DNA from: Acidimicrobiales bacterium
Lineage (GTDB): Bacteria; Actinomycetota; Acidimicrobiia; Acidimicrobiales; SZUA-35
NCBI GenBank assembly: GCA_028285495.1
Contig: JANQPB010000016.1
Location: 62,001-126,000 of the forward strand
Reading direction: 5' to 3'
Length of the DNA: 64,000 nt
The position numbers and the translations under genes were made by a program. Of this stretch, positions 33,872 through 43,498 are shown piece by piece (positions within the stretch are counted from its first letter, which is position 1; each line of letters opens with the position of its first letter). The notes under the pieces are model-generated. The model ran no database searches and had not been told where the DNA came from. It saw only the letters and a list, made by a program, of their open reading frames with translations.

Positions 33872-35313
33872 GCCGAGACCTCCTCGGCCGCCTCATCGAC
33901 GTCGATCGACGTCTCGTCCGCAGCACGAGACTCGGTGGGGCTCGGGGTGGCCGAACCGATCTTGGCCTCGAACTCGTGACGGAAGCGGCGCAGCGCCGAG
34001 GTGATCGGGGCGACCGACGACGGCCCGAGCGGGCAGATCGTGGTCTGCTTCGGCGGGAACGGCACGGCGGTCAGACCCGCCTCCTCGTGGGCGGCCTTCG
34101 GATAGTCACCCGGGCTGATCTGGCTGCCGATGTCCTCGAGCAGGTCGAGGTCCTCCGGGCGGCCGTGGCCATCGAGAATCCGCTGCAGGATCTGCTCCTC
34201 CCAGGTCGTGCCCTCCCGGCACGGCGTGCACTTGCCGCACGACTCGCGGGCGAAGAACCGCACCACCCGCAGGCAGGCCTTGACCGCATCGGTGGTCTCG
34301 TCCATCACCACGAGGGCGCCGGAGCCGAGCATCGAGCCGGCGGCGCCGACGTCGGCCGCTTCCATCGGCAGGTCGAGCTGCTCGGGGAAGAACCACGGGG
34401 CCGAGCCGCCGCCGGGGATGAACATCTTCAGCTCGTTGCCGTCGCGGATGCCCTGGCAGTAGTTGTCGCCGTAGAACAGCTCGCGGAACGTGACCACGCC
34501 CTGCTCGACCTCGTAGACCCCCGGCCGGTTGACGTGACCGCTGACCGCCAGCATGCGGGTGCCGGGCGAGCGCTCGGAGCCGTACTGCTTGTAGGCCTCG
34601 GTGCCGTTGGCGAAGATCCACGGCAGGTTGGCCAGCGTCTCGACGTTGTTGACGATCGTCGGCTTCAGGTACAGACCCTTGGCCGCCGGGAAGAACGGGG
34701 GCTTGAGCCGGGGCATGCCCCGGTTGCCCTCGAGGCTCTCGATGAGCGCCGTCTCCTCGCCGACGATGTAGGCCCCGGCCCCCCAGTGGAGGACGACGTC
34801 GATGCTGACATCGGTACCCATGATGTTCTTGCCGACGTAGCTGGCCTCGTAGGCCTCGTTGAGGGCGGCGGCGATCCGCTCCTGGGCCAGGGCCATCTCG
34901 CCCCGGACGTACAGGAAGCACTGGTTCAGCCCGAGGGCGTAGCAGGCGATGATGCAGCCCTCGATCAGCTGGTGGGGATCGCGCTCCATGAGGAGGCGGT
35001 CCTTGTAGGTGCCCGGCTCGGACTCGTCACCGTTGACCACGAGGTAGCGGGGCCAGACCGGGGGCATGAAGCCCCACTTGATGCCGGCCGGGAAACCGGC
35101 CCCACCGCGGCCGAGCAGCACCGCCTCCTTGACGAGGTCGGCCGCCTCGGGGGGCGGCGTCTGGAGGACGGCCCGGAGCGCCGAGTAGCCGCCGGTCGCC
35201 TCCGACCGGGCCAGCGTGTGGCTGTCGTCGTGGAGGAAGCGGCTGGTGACGATCTTCGGGCCCTCGTTGTCGACGTACCCGGGGGCATGGCTCACGTAGT
35301 CGTTCGTCGCCAT
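33868..35313 (-). CDS. nuoF: NADH-quinone oxidoreductase subunit F
   Basis: NuoF binds NADH, FMN and cluster N3 and is the electron entry point of complex I (481 residues). Visible are the NADH/FMN glycine-rich loop GRGGAGFPAGIKW, NGDESEPGTYKDR, WGAGAYIVGEETALIESLEG and the [4Fe-4S] motif ESCGKCTPCREG with its fourth Cys in TTICPLG. A polar C-terminal tail of about 40 residues is extra. ATG at 35313 follows nuoE by 2 nt. Confidence 0.96.
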   Translation of the reverse strand: MATNDYVSHAPGYVDNEGPKIVTSRFLHDDSHTLARSEATGGYSALRAVLQTPPPEAADLVKEAVLLGRGGAGFPAGIKWGFMPPVWPRYLVVNGDESEPGTYKDRLLMERDPHQLIEGCIIACYALGLNQCFLYVRGEMALAQERIAAALNEAYEASYVGKNIMGTDVSIDVVLHWGAGAYIVGEETALIESLEGNRGMPRLKPPFFPAAKGLYLKPTIVNNVETLANLPWIFANGTEAYKQYGSERSPGTRMLAVSGHVNRPGVYEVEQGVVTFRELFYGDNYCQGIRDGNELKMFIPGGGSAPWFFPEQLDLPMEAADVGAAGSMLGSGALVVMDETTDAVKACLRVVRFFARESCGKCTPCREGTTWEEQILQRILDGHGRPEDLDLLEDIGSQISPGDYPKAAHEEAGLTAVPFPPKQTTICPLGPSSVAPITSALRRFRHEFEAKIGSATPSPTESRAADETSIDVDEAAEEVSA

Positions 35314-35315
35314 GA

Positions 35316-35948
35316 TCAGTTGCCTCCGCCGTCGCCGTCGTCGGACGGCAGCCGCGAGCTGTACCAGGCCGGAGCGCCGGCCAGCTCGGGGCGCTCGACG
35401 CCGGCCAGCCGGTCCTCGTCGATGTTCTGGCGGACCCGGGCCAGGGTGCCGTGCGGCGGGACGTCGGCCCGGTTGCCGGCCCGCAGGTCGTCGACCATGC
35501 GGTCGAAGTCGTCGTTGTCGAGTCGGTACTCGTAGCGGTAGTTGACCTGCAGGCACGGGGCCTCGGTGCAGGCGGCGATGCACTCGACGTCCTCGAGGGT
35601 GAACATCCCGTCGTCGGTGGTCCCACCCGAGCGGATGCCGAGGGTCTCCTCGGCGTGGTGCAGCAGCTCCTCGCCGCCGTTGAGCTGGCACGAGATGTTG
35701 GTGCAGATGTTGATCATGTAGCGACCGACCGGGTGTCGCTTGAACATCTCGTAGAACGAGCAGGTGCCGAGCACCTCGGCCGCCGTGACACCGATCAGCT
35801 CGGCGATGTGCTCCATGGCGTCGTCGGCCACGTAGCCATCCTGCTCCTGGGCCAGGTGCAGCAGGGGGATGAGGGCCGACTTGGGCCGGGGGTAGCGCGA
35901 GATGATCTCGCGGGCCAACAGCACGTTCGCCGTGGTCAACCTAGACAT
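35316..35948 (-). CDS. nuoE: NADH-quinone oxidoreductase subunit E
   Basis: NuoE carries the [2Fe-2S] cluster N1a next to NuoF. The thioredoxin-like fold shows the ligand pairs C-x4-C (ICTNISCQ) and C-x3-C (ECIAACTEAPC). A helical N-terminal part (YPRPKSALIPLLHLAQEQDGY) packs on NuoF. At 210 residues it has a C-terminal extension of about 40 residues compared with short homologues. Its start shares one base with the nuoD stop codon (TGATG). Confidence 0.95.
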   Translation of the reverse strand: MSRLTTANVLLAREIISRYPRPKSALIPLLHLAQEQDGYVADDAMEHIAELIGVTAAEVLGTCSFYEMFKRHPVGRYMINICTNISCQLNGGEELLHHAEETLGIRSGGTTDDGMFTLEDVECIAACTEAPCLQVNYRYEYRLDNDDFDRMVDDLRAGNRADVPPHGTLARVRQNIDEDRLAGVERPELAGAPAWYSSRLPSDDGDGGGN

Positions 35949-37267
35949 CAGCGGTCGACCTCACCCAGGATCGGGTCGACAGACGAGATAACCGCAACCG
36001 CATCGGCGATCAGACTATCGGCCATCATGTGCGGCATCGTCTGCAGATTCACGAAGCTCGGGCCGCGGATGTGCATCCGGTACGGCTTGGGCCCGCCGTC
36101 CGACACGATGTAACAGCCGAGCTCGCCCCGGGGCGATTCGACGGCGACGTAGACCTCGCCCTCGGGGACCTTGAACCCCTCGGTGAAGATCTTGAAGTGG
36201 TGGATCAGGGCCTCCATCGACTCGTCGATGCGGGCCCGGGGCGGCGGGGTGACCTTGGCGTCCTGGGCCCGGTAGTCGCCCTCGGGCATCTTCTCCAGGA
36301 TCTGGTGCACGATCCGCATCGACTCGCGGATCTCGTTGAGACGGATGGCATAGCGGTCGAACGAGTCGCCGTAGGACCCGACGACGACGTCGAAGTCGAC
36401 CTCCTCGTAGGCCAGATACGGCATGTCCCGACGCAGGTCCCAGGTCACGCCGGTCGAGCGAAGGATCGGGCCGGTGGCCGACAGGGCGATCGCCTCGTCG
36501 GCCGAGATGATGCCGACGCCCTGCAGCCGGTCCCGCCAGATCGGCTGGCCGGTCATCAGCGTGTCGTACTCCTCGAGCCGGGGCGGCAGCATGTCCATGA
36601 GGTGGAGCACGTCGTCGCGCCATCCGTCCGGCAGGTCGGCGGCAACGCCGCCCGGGCGGATGTAGTTGTGGTTCATCCGCAGGCCGGTGACCTTCTGGAA
36701 GAACCGGAGCACCTGCTCGCGCTCCCGCCAGCCGTAGATCATCATCGACACCGCGCCGAGGTCCATGCCGTTCGTGGCCATGAACAGCAGGTGCGACGAG
36801 ATGCGATTCATCTCCGACATCAGCATCCGGATCCAGGTCGCCCGTGGCGGGATCTCGATGCCGATCAGGGCCTCGGTTGCCAACGAGAACACGAGCTCGT
36901 TGAACAGTGGCGAGGCGTAGTCCATGCGGGTGACGTTGGTCGGCCCCTGCAGGTAGGTGAGCGTCTCCCCCGTCTTCTCCATCCCCGTGTGCAGGTACCC
37001 GACGACCGGCTTCGACCGGATGACCGTCTCGCCGTCGAGCTCGAGCATGAGCCGGAGCACCCCGTGGGTCGACGGGTGTGATGGACCCATGTTCATCAAC
37101 ATGGTCTGGTCGTTCTCGCCGTCGAGCGGCTCGGAGTCGGCCAACTCGGCCGCCCGGACCTCCGACATGCGGAGCACGGCGTCGCGACGCGGCAACCGGT
37201 GCAGCTGCCCGTCTGAACGTGTCTCGGGCACGCCGGTGTCGGCCGCGGGCTCGTCGGTGATCGTCAT
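35948..37267 (-). CDS. nuoD: NADH-quinone oxidoreductase subunit D
   Basis: NuoD is the 49-kDa-type subunit that lines the quinone site. The 439-residue product contains MGPSHPSTHGVLRL (quinone-head His), GYLHTGMEKTGE, MDYASPLFNELVFSLATE, the RPGGVA motif and the C-terminal DPILGEVDR. The first 45 residues are a polar extension before the conserved core. A 135-nt spacer without visible gene or hairpin separates it from nuoC, unlike the overlaps elsewhere in the operon. Confidence 0.96.
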   Translation of the reverse strand: MTITDEPAADTGVPETRSDGQLHRLPRRDAVLRMSEVRAAELADSEPLDGENDQTMLMNMGPSHPSTHGVLRLMLELDGETVIRSKPVVGYLHTGMEKTGETLTYLQGPTNVTRMDYASPLFNELVFSLATEALIGIEIPPRATWIRMLMSEMNRISSHLLFMATNGMDLGAVSMMIYGWREREQVLRFFQKVTGLRMNHNYIRPGGVAADLPDGWRDDVLHLMDMLPPRLEEYDTLMTGQPIWRDRLQGVGIISADEAIALSATGPILRSTGVTWDLRRDMPYLAYEEVDFDVVVGSYGDSFDRYAIRLNEIRESMRIVHQILEKMPEGDYRAQDAKVTPPPRARIDESMEALIHHFKIFTEGFKVPEGEVYVAVESPRGELGCYIVSDGGPKPYRMHIRGPSFVNLQTMPHMMADSLIADAVAVISSVDPILGEVDR

Positions 37268-37402
37268 GGTGTGTCGCTACCCCGGGTGGGTCTCTGCAGA
37301 TGGGTGATCGTTGCGGTGTCGTTGATCCGGCTCGGCCGGGCGGTGGCTTGGTGGCCGGGTCGACCGGCCGTGACTCGTGGCCCGCTGGCCCCGATGACGG
37401 GG

Positions 37403-37932
37403 CTAGCTGGCCTTGAACTGGACGGGGATGGCACCGACGGCGTAGTCCTTGCGGAGCGGGTGACCGTCCCAGGTCTCGGGCATCAGGATCCGCGAGAGAT
37501 CGGGATGTCCGTCGAACACGATCCCCATCAGGTCGAAGACCTCGCGCTCGAGGTAGTCGGTGCCGGGGTAGGTGCGGTAGAGCGAGGCGATGGTGGCGTC
37601 GTCGGCCGGGACCTGGGCCCGGGCCCGGATCCGCTCCCGGCTGGCGTGGCTGATGAACGACGCCACCACCTCGAAGCGCTCGGGCGCGACGTCGGCCGGC
37701 AGGTCACGGGGGGCCTCGTACTGGAGGTAGTCGACCGCCGTCACGTCGACGCACATGTTCCAGCCGTCGGCCAGCAGGGCCTCGGCCACCTCGAGCCAGC
37801 GGTCGCGCTCGACGTGGATCACCTTCTGGCCGCGGGACCAGGTGACCGGACAGTCGTAGGCGGTCTCGATCTCGGGCCCGGCGGCCTCGGGGAGCTCCTC
37901 GGCCTCGGTGGTGTCGTCGGTGGCCTCGTCGC

Positions 37933-37936
<4 letters not shown>
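37403..37936 (-). CDS. nuoC: NADH-quinone oxidoreductase subunit C
   Basis: NuoC is the 30-kDa-type peripheral subunit linking NuoD and NuoB (177 residues). The family signature [43 protein letters not shown] is nearly complete. A short acidic N-terminal extension (about 25 residues rich in Glu, Asp and Ala) precedes the conserved part. Its ATG overlaps the nuoB stop by 4 nt (ATGA). Confidence 0.95.
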
Positions 37937-38526
<590 letters not shown>

Positions 38527-38529
38527 CGG

Positions 38530-39081
38530 TTACACCCCCACCGGCTCTGGCCGGGCCGGCTGTTCGACGTCCTCGTCGATCTCGTCGCCGTCGTCGCTCT
38601 CGGCGACCTCGACCTCCGACTCGGTGACGACCTCCTCGAGGCGGCCGTCCAGGCCGACCCGGCGGACGGTCGACGACGCCGTGCGGTCGGCCGACACCAT
38701 CCCCGCCTGCCGGCGCGAGACCTGCAGCGGACCCCAGTCGAGGGCGCCCTTCGAGATCAGGTAGACGAACGACTCGAACAGCAGCGCCGAGAAGATGAGG
38801 ATGGCCACGAGCCCGGCGAGGCCGAGGCGGTCGTTGGCCACCGCCCACGGGTAGAGGAAGATGATCTCGATGTCGAAGATCACGAACAGCATCGCCACCA
38901 GGTAGAAGCGAACCGGGAACCGCTCGGGCGGCTCACGGCCGGGGATGATGCCGCACTCGTAGGGTGCGTACTTCTCGACCGTGGGGTTTCGCGGGGCCAG
39001 GAGCTTCGACGCCACGAAGCTGAGGGCGGCGAACAGCACAGCCAAGATCAGCAGGGCCAGGACCGGCAGGTACTGCGCCAT
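38530..39081 (-). CDS. nuoA: NADH-quinone oxidoreductase subunit A with acidic tail
   Basis: NuoA is a three-helix membrane subunit of complex I. The conserved core is present: KYAPYECGIIP (loop with Cys) and FYLVAMLFVIFDIEIIFLYPWAV. The product is 183 residues rather than the usual 120-140, because about 60 residues follow the third helix and end in a Glu/Asp-rich stretch. The first gene of the nuo operon has a very good AGGAGG ribosome binding site (plus-strand 39087-39092) 5 nt before its ATG. The gap to the upstream reductase group is only 125 nt, so read-through is possible. Confidence 0.95.
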   Translation of the reverse strand: MAQYLPVLALLILAVLFAALSFVASKLLAPRNPTVEKYAPYECGIIPGREPPERFPVRFYLVAMLFVIFDIEIIFLYPWAVANDRLGLAGLVAILIFSALLFESFVYLISKGALDWGPLQVSRRQAGMVSADRTASSTVRRVGLDGRLEEVVTESEVEVAESDDGDEIDEDVEQPARPEPVGV

Positions 39082-39206
39082 GATGACCTCCTCTGCTCGT
39101 TGGGCGGGTCGGGTTTCTTCTGCTGCCTAATCTAGTGAGCGATCGTTCGGGGTGCCTCGACCTGATGCCGTCGACCTGGTTGCAGTCGTCGGTCGATCGG
39201 CCAGGA

Positions 39207-40142
39207 TCAGGCCGCAGCACCAGCCAGGACGGCGTCTTGGCGCCGATCCCGGTTGTGGAGGGCCCAGGCGAACACGGCGAACAGGAGCCCATTCGCCACC
39301 GTGAACATGAACGGGGTGAACCGGAGGCCGCTGATCACGCTGGGGAAGGGCCCGCCGCGATCGCGCTCCATGATCACCGAGACGAGCGGCGCCTCGGGGT
39401 TGACCTCGGCGACCGGCGGGGCCTGACCGGGGAAGGTCGGCTTGGCGATGATCTCCTGGGCCTGGATGATCATCAGCTCCTGGGGGTGCGTCGGGTTGAG
39501 GAACGTCTCGTTGAAGAAGTGACCGACCCGGCTGAGCTGCTGCGAGATCAGACCGGCATCGGCGTCGATCTCGAGCGGTGGCTTCCCGCCGGCGGTGAAG
39601 CCGCCGAACTGCAGCGGGAGATACTCGCCGGCGCCGAACACGCCCTCCTCGAGCAGGAACGTGTCGGCCGAGGCCTGGGCCTCGCCCCTGACCGAGTCGG
39701 CCGGGGTCAGGTAGCGCCAGTCGCCGAGGTCCATCTCGCGGGAGCGCTCGAGGGCGAGCGCCTGGGCGAGGTCGGGGTCGGGGTCGTCGACCGACACGTC
39801 GGCCCCGAACAGCTGCTGGGCCACCTCGACCTCGGAGAACAGCAACCCGTCATCGGTGTCGTCGGCGTCGTCGACGTTGATCTCGACCAGCTCCCAGGTG
39901 GGTGGCTGACCCCGCCAGCCGATGCCGTAGACGGTCCAGATCGCCCCCATGAGGAACATCCAGCCGAAGAGGCCGGCGCAGGCGATCATCATGCCGGACC
40001 GGGCCCCGGTGTTGGTGGCGATCAACAGGTAGGTCCCGCCGACCAGCACCACGATCGACACCAGGACCGACAGGAGGCCACGGAAGAACGGGTCGAAGCC
40101 GATCCCGTCGATGATCGCCAGTTGTGTTGCCAGCACCTGCAT
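39207..40142 (-). CDS. Unassigned membrane protein of the cytochrome b operon
   Basis: I do not recognise a named family. The 311-residue product has two N-terminal transmembrane helices (about residues 20-43 and 50-76, ending GWRGQPPTWE), a central polar domain of about 190 residues with no cysteines or heme motifs, and one C-terminal helix (about 268-292). The topology places the central domain outside the membrane if the N-terminus is outside. ATG at 40142 overlaps the cytochrome c stop as TGATG, so it is made with the reductase subunits. An accessory or supercomplex-assembly subunit is the simplest inference. Confidence 0.65.
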   Translation of the reverse strand: MQVLATQLAIIDGIGFDPFFRGLLSVLVSIVVLVGGTYLLIATNTGARSGMMIACAGLFGWMFLMGAIWTVYGIGWRGQPPTWELVEINVDDADDTDDGLLFSEVEVAQQLFGADVSVDDPDPDLAQALALERSREMDLGDWRYLTPADSVRGEAQASADTFLLEEGVFGAGEYLPLQFGGFTAGGKPPLEIDADAGLISQQLSRVGHFFNETFLNPTHPQELMIIQAQEIIAKPTFPGQAPPVAEVNPEAPLVSVIMERDRGGPFPSVISGLRFTPFMFTVANGLLFAVFAWALHNRDRRQDAVLAGAAA

Positions 40143-41722
40143 CACAGCCCCCGGGTGTAGTCGACGACCGCCTGGATCAGGTCAGGCGGGAGCATCTTGC
40201 CGAAGCCCGGCATCATGCCCGCAGCGCTCAGACCGCCACGACCATAGCCCTGGCCGGCCTCGGCGCCGTTGTAGAGGAACTCGAACTGGGCCTGGCTGGT
40301 CCGGGGCGGCATCTCGATGATGTCGCACTGGGCCACGATGCGACCGTCCTCGAGGACGAGCGACTCGCCGTCGACGTCGTCCTGGGTGAGGACCTCGGGG
40401 TCGATGAAGTTGCCGGTCTCCGGATCCTGGGCCACGCCGACCGCCGGGTCGAACGGGTAGGCGAGCCCGGCGTCAGGCTGCCAGAGCCCGGACACGAAGT
40501 CGCAGCTGGCCAGGTCGCCCGACTGCTCGTCGCCGACCTCACCGTCGCCAGGACCGAGGATCAGGTACGGCTCGCCGCCGGCCGTGACCGGATCACCGGC
40601 CTCGTCGAGGGGGATCTGGGTGCCGTCCATGGCCTCGATGAAGGAGCCGTCGTAGCCGACCGGGTTGCCCTCGGAGGGGCTGGTCACGTCGGCGCCGGAC
40701 TGCACCTCCTCGTACCAGGAGCCGTCCGGACGCAGCCACGAGTCGTCCGGGAAGCGGTTCTTGACCGACCCGCACAGGTTGAAGCCGATGCCGGACGGGT
40801 CGCCGCCCCCGCAGCCGGCCACGCCCTCGTCGAGGATGTCGGGGGCGATGTCGATGCCGAGCGACCAGCCGCTCGTGTGGCAGCGACCGCACGAGTAGGC
40901 GCCGGCGCCGAGGTCTCGCTGCAGGCCGAGGTTGAAGACCGCCTCACCGATCGAGTCGTACTCGCCGTCGGCAAGCGAGCGCTCGACCTCGGCCCGGACG
41001 GTGGCGGCGATGGCATCGGCCGCCTCCTGGGCGGCGAGGCTCTCGGCGTCCTGCGGGTCGATGTCGCCGGCGAGGGCGATGTCGAGCTCGTCGAGACTCT
41101 GCTGCTGCAGGGTCCGCATGTAGATGATGATGTTGTCGACCTGCTGCGTGGTCAGCGGACCACCGCCGACCGTGCCCCACGCCGCCATCGGCGAGCCGGG
41201 CCGGCCGAAGTTGAGGATGTAGCGGACCTCCTCCTCGGAGTAGCGCAGCAACACGTTGTCGAGGGCCGGGGCCTTCCAGCTGGCGTTGGCGATGAACTGC
41301 CCGTCGGCGTCCTGGAGCACGTACGCGGCGGCGCCGCCGACACCGCCGGCCGAGTGGCAGTTGGCGCACTGGGCGCCCTCGGTGTAGTCGTCCTCGCCCC
41401 GGCTCTCGAACGACAGGTTGTAGGCGTCGACCGCGCCGTCCTGGCGGCCGGGCTCGGCGATCCAGTAGAAGGGCAGGGTGATGGCGAGCAGGGTGAGCAG
41501 CACCAGGGCGAACGTCAACGAGCGGTCGAGCTTCTCCCCCTCGAGCTGCTCGTCCGCGTAGTACTCCTTGCGGTTGGGAGCGAGCTCGATCTCCGACCCC
41601 AGCTCCGGGCGGGCCCGGAACATGTTCCACACGAAGGCGGCGATGAAGCCGAGAAAGACGATCAGCGCGATCGTGAGGCCGATCGCTCTGAAATCGGCTG
41701 CAAACATGTATGTGGCTCCCAT
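40142..41722 (-). CDS. Membrane-anchored diheme cytochrome c (reductase subunit)
   Basis: This 526-residue protein has two N-terminal transmembrane helices (about residues 14-33 and 69-88) and then an exported part with two c-type heme sites, C119-x2-C122-H123 and C278-x2-C281-H282. Candidate Met ligands are GSPMAAWG (M179) for heme 1 and GMMPGFG near residue 507 for heme 2. The long stretch between about 290 and 490 has additional cysteines but no heme motif. In the reductase it would accept electrons from the Rieske protein and hand them to an oxidase, as the diheme QcrC does in other actinobacteria, though the layout differs. It overlaps the Rieske gene by 1 nt. Confidence 0.85.
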   Translation of the reverse strand: MGATYMFAADFRAIGLTIALIVFLGFIAAFVWNMFRARPELGSEIELAPNRKEYYADEQLEGEKLDRSLTFALVLLTLLAITLPFYWIAEPGRQDGAVDAYNLSFESRGEDDYTEGAQCANCHSAGGVGGAAAYVLQDADGQFIANASWKAPALDNVLLRYSEEEVRYILNFGRPGSPMAAWGTVGGGPLTTQQVDNIIIYMRTLQQQSLDELDIALAGDIDPQDAESLAAQEAADAIAATVRAEVERSLADGEYDSIGEAVFNLGLQRDLGAGAYSCGRCHTSGWSLGIDIAPDILDEGVAGCGGGDPSGIGFNLCGSVKNRFPDDSWLRPDGSWYEEVQSGADVTSPSEGNPVGYDGSFIEAMDGTQIPLDEAGDPVTAGGEPYLILGPGDGEVGDEQSGDLASCDFVSGLWQPDAGLAYPFDPAVGVAQDPETGNFIDPEVLTQDDVDGESLVLEDGRIVAQCDIIEMPPRTSQAQFEFLYNGAEAGQGYGRGGLSAAGMMPGFGKMLPPDLIQAVVDYTRGL

Positions 41723-42615
41723 CAGTGGCCGCCGCCCTCACTCAGGCAGTTCGGTCCCTCGGCCTCCTGGCCGGTGGTGTTGGCGCCGATCGCCGGCCCC
41801 TGGATGACGGTACCGGTATCGACGATCAGCTCGTTGGCCGCATTGACCTGCATCGGGAAGCGGTCCATGCCCCGAGGAGCCGGGCCACCCTTCTTCTCCC
41901 CGACCTGGTTGTACTGCGAGCCGTGGCAGGGGCACTCGAACCACTGGGAGGTGGCGCACTCGGGCACCCGGCAGCCGAGGTGGGGGCAGGTCTGGAAGAG
42001 GGCGACGACGCCGGCCTGCAGGCCCTGCTCGACCTGGGGGTAGAAGCCGTAGGTGGTCTGTGCCTTCGGGAGGGCGCTGGCCGGGTACTCGGTCAGCCAC
42101 ATGCGGCCCTCGGGGAAGTAGAAGAAGCCGTCGCCTGCGGCGATGGAGTCCTTGATGTCGCCGATGCGGCCGACGTTGATCCTGGCGCCGAAGCCGGCGG
42201 TCGGGCGAGGCCAGAGCTGGGCGAGCACCGCGGCGCCGAAGGCGGCGAGGCCGAGGCTGAACATGGCCACGATGCCCCGGTTGAGGAACTGGCGGCGGGT
42301 GACGCCGAGCGTTTCGGGGTCCGGCGGGATGTAGACGACCGGGGGCGTCTCGGCGGCCGGAACGAGCTCACCCGAGCGCTCGGCCCTGGCCGCGGCCTCG
42401 ACGGCCGAGCCGGTGCGGGGCTCGTCGGCCCCGGCCTGGCCGATCTCGGCCCCCTGCGCCCCGACGCCGACCGCCTGGCGGGCGCGATCGCGCTTCACGG
42501 TCTCACCGGAGAGCTGACCGATGGCGGTGTAGGTGTCACGGCGCCGGAAGGAGGTGCCGACGACGACCAGCGCCAGGAGGGCCAGGACTGCGATTCCGAT
42601 CAACACGTAGGTCAT
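41722..42615 (-). CDS. qcrA: Rieske iron-sulfur protein of quinol:cytochrome c reductase
   Basis: This 297-residue Rieske subunit takes electrons from quinol and passes them to cytochrome c. The [2Fe-2S] ligands are in CPHLGCRV and CPCHGSQY, two Cys and two His. An N-terminal helix (residues 2-22) is followed by a polar region and then a second helix after RRQFLNRG (about 111-135), which resembles a twin-arginine signal-anchor. This gives two helices, against three in the mycobacterial homologue. The C-terminal Cys/His-poor tail is short. The stop overlaps the cytochrome c start (TGATG). Confidence 0.93.
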   Translation of the reverse strand: MTYVLIGIAVLALLALVVVGTSFRRRDTYTAIGQLSGETVKRDRARQAVGVGAQGAEIGQAGADEPRTGSAVEAAARAERSGELVPAAETPPVVYIPPDPETLGVTRRQFLNRGIVAMFSLGLAAFGAAVLAQLWPRPTAGFGARINVGRIGDIKDSIAAGDGFFYFPEGRMWLTEYPASALPKAQTTYGFYPQVEQGLQAGVVALFQTCPHLGCRVPECATSQWFECPCHGSQYNQVGEKKGGPAPRGMDRFPMQVNAANELIVDTGTVIQGPAIGANTTGQEAEGPNCLSEGGGH

Positions 42616-42647
42616 TGCTCTGATCCGTCTCTCTTGCGGGGGGGCGA

Positions 42648-43442
42648 CTACAGGTCGAAGAAGATGCCTTCGACCCAGGGGAACACGAAGTTGAAGCCGG
42701 GGCCTCGGAAGAACGATCCGATGATGACCAGCACCGCCCAGAACATCATGAAGATGGTGAAGACCGACACGGCGAACTTGCGGTCCTCCGGCCTGTTACT
42801 CGGGTTCTTGTCGATGTAGGGGGCCAGCATCAGGGCGAACAGCCCGATGCCGGGAATGGTCACACCGGCGACCATCGGATGGAACATGGTCAACAGCTCC
42901 TGGAGGCCCATGAAGTACCAGGGGGCCTTGGAGGGGTTCGGCGTTGCGTTGACGTCGGCCAGGCGGAGCAGCGGGGCGTTGACGAAGATCGAGAAGAAGG
43001 TGAGGAAGGCGGTGATCAGCAGCGCCGCCCCGAACTCGACCACCAGCAGGTGGGGCCAGGTGTGGACCTTGTCGAGGGGCTGGGCCTTGATGTCCTGGAT
43101 CGAGCCGGACTTCACCACGGTCAGCAGGCGCTGGGTGTGACCGGCGGGCCCGGTCATCGTGGCCATCGGGGCCGGCGCCGTCGCCGTTGCCACCGCGGCC
43201 GCAGCCGGGGCGACGGCCCCGCCCTCGGTCGCCTCGACCGCGTCGGCCTCGCGCTGACGGGCCGACTTCGAGCGCTGGAGCAGGTGCTCGGGGATCTTCG
43301 AGGCCGCTCCCGACCCACCGCCGGCCGCCGCCTCGCCGCCGCCGGCGTCACCACCGCCACCGCCAGCATCGCCGGACGAGCCCTCGGCCTTCTTGCGGGC
43401 CTCGGCCGCTCGCTTGCGGAGGTGCTCGGGAATCTCGGTCAT
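42648..43442 (-). CDS. Cytochrome b C-terminal part (subunit IV-like) with repeated IPEHL motif
   Basis: The 264-residue product corresponds to the C-terminal half of cytochrome b, as in subunit IV (PetD) of b6f complexes. Three transmembrane helices lie at about residues 130-155, 190-215 and 232-255. Family features are APWYFMGLQELLTMFHP and the following Pro-rich turn. Before them is a 100-residue polar, Gly/Ala-rich extension that holds the motif IPEHL twice (EIPEHLRKRAAEARK and KIPEHLLQRSKSARQ). The same motif opens the divergent cytochrome c at 45869. PEWY, the quinol-site motif, reads PWYF here. It lies 56 nt after the cytochrome b6-like gene. Confidence 0.88.
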   Translation of the reverse strand: MTEIPEHLRKRAAEARKKAEGSSGDAGGGGGDAGGGEAAAGGGSGAASKIPEHLLQRSKSARQREADAVEATEGGAVAPAAAAVATATAPAPMATMTGPAGHTQRLLTVVKSGSIQDIKAQPLDKVHTWPHLLVVEFGAALLITAFLTFFSIFVNAPLLRLADVNATPNPSKAPWYFMGLQELLTMFHPMVAGVTIPGIGLFALMLAPYIDKNPSNRPEDRKFAVSVFTIFMMFWAVLVIIGSFFRGPGFNFVFPWVEGIFFDL

Positions 43443-43498
43443 CTGCTCTCGCTCATTCTCGTTGGTACTCAGTCAACCCTGGGCGCTGGAAACCGGGC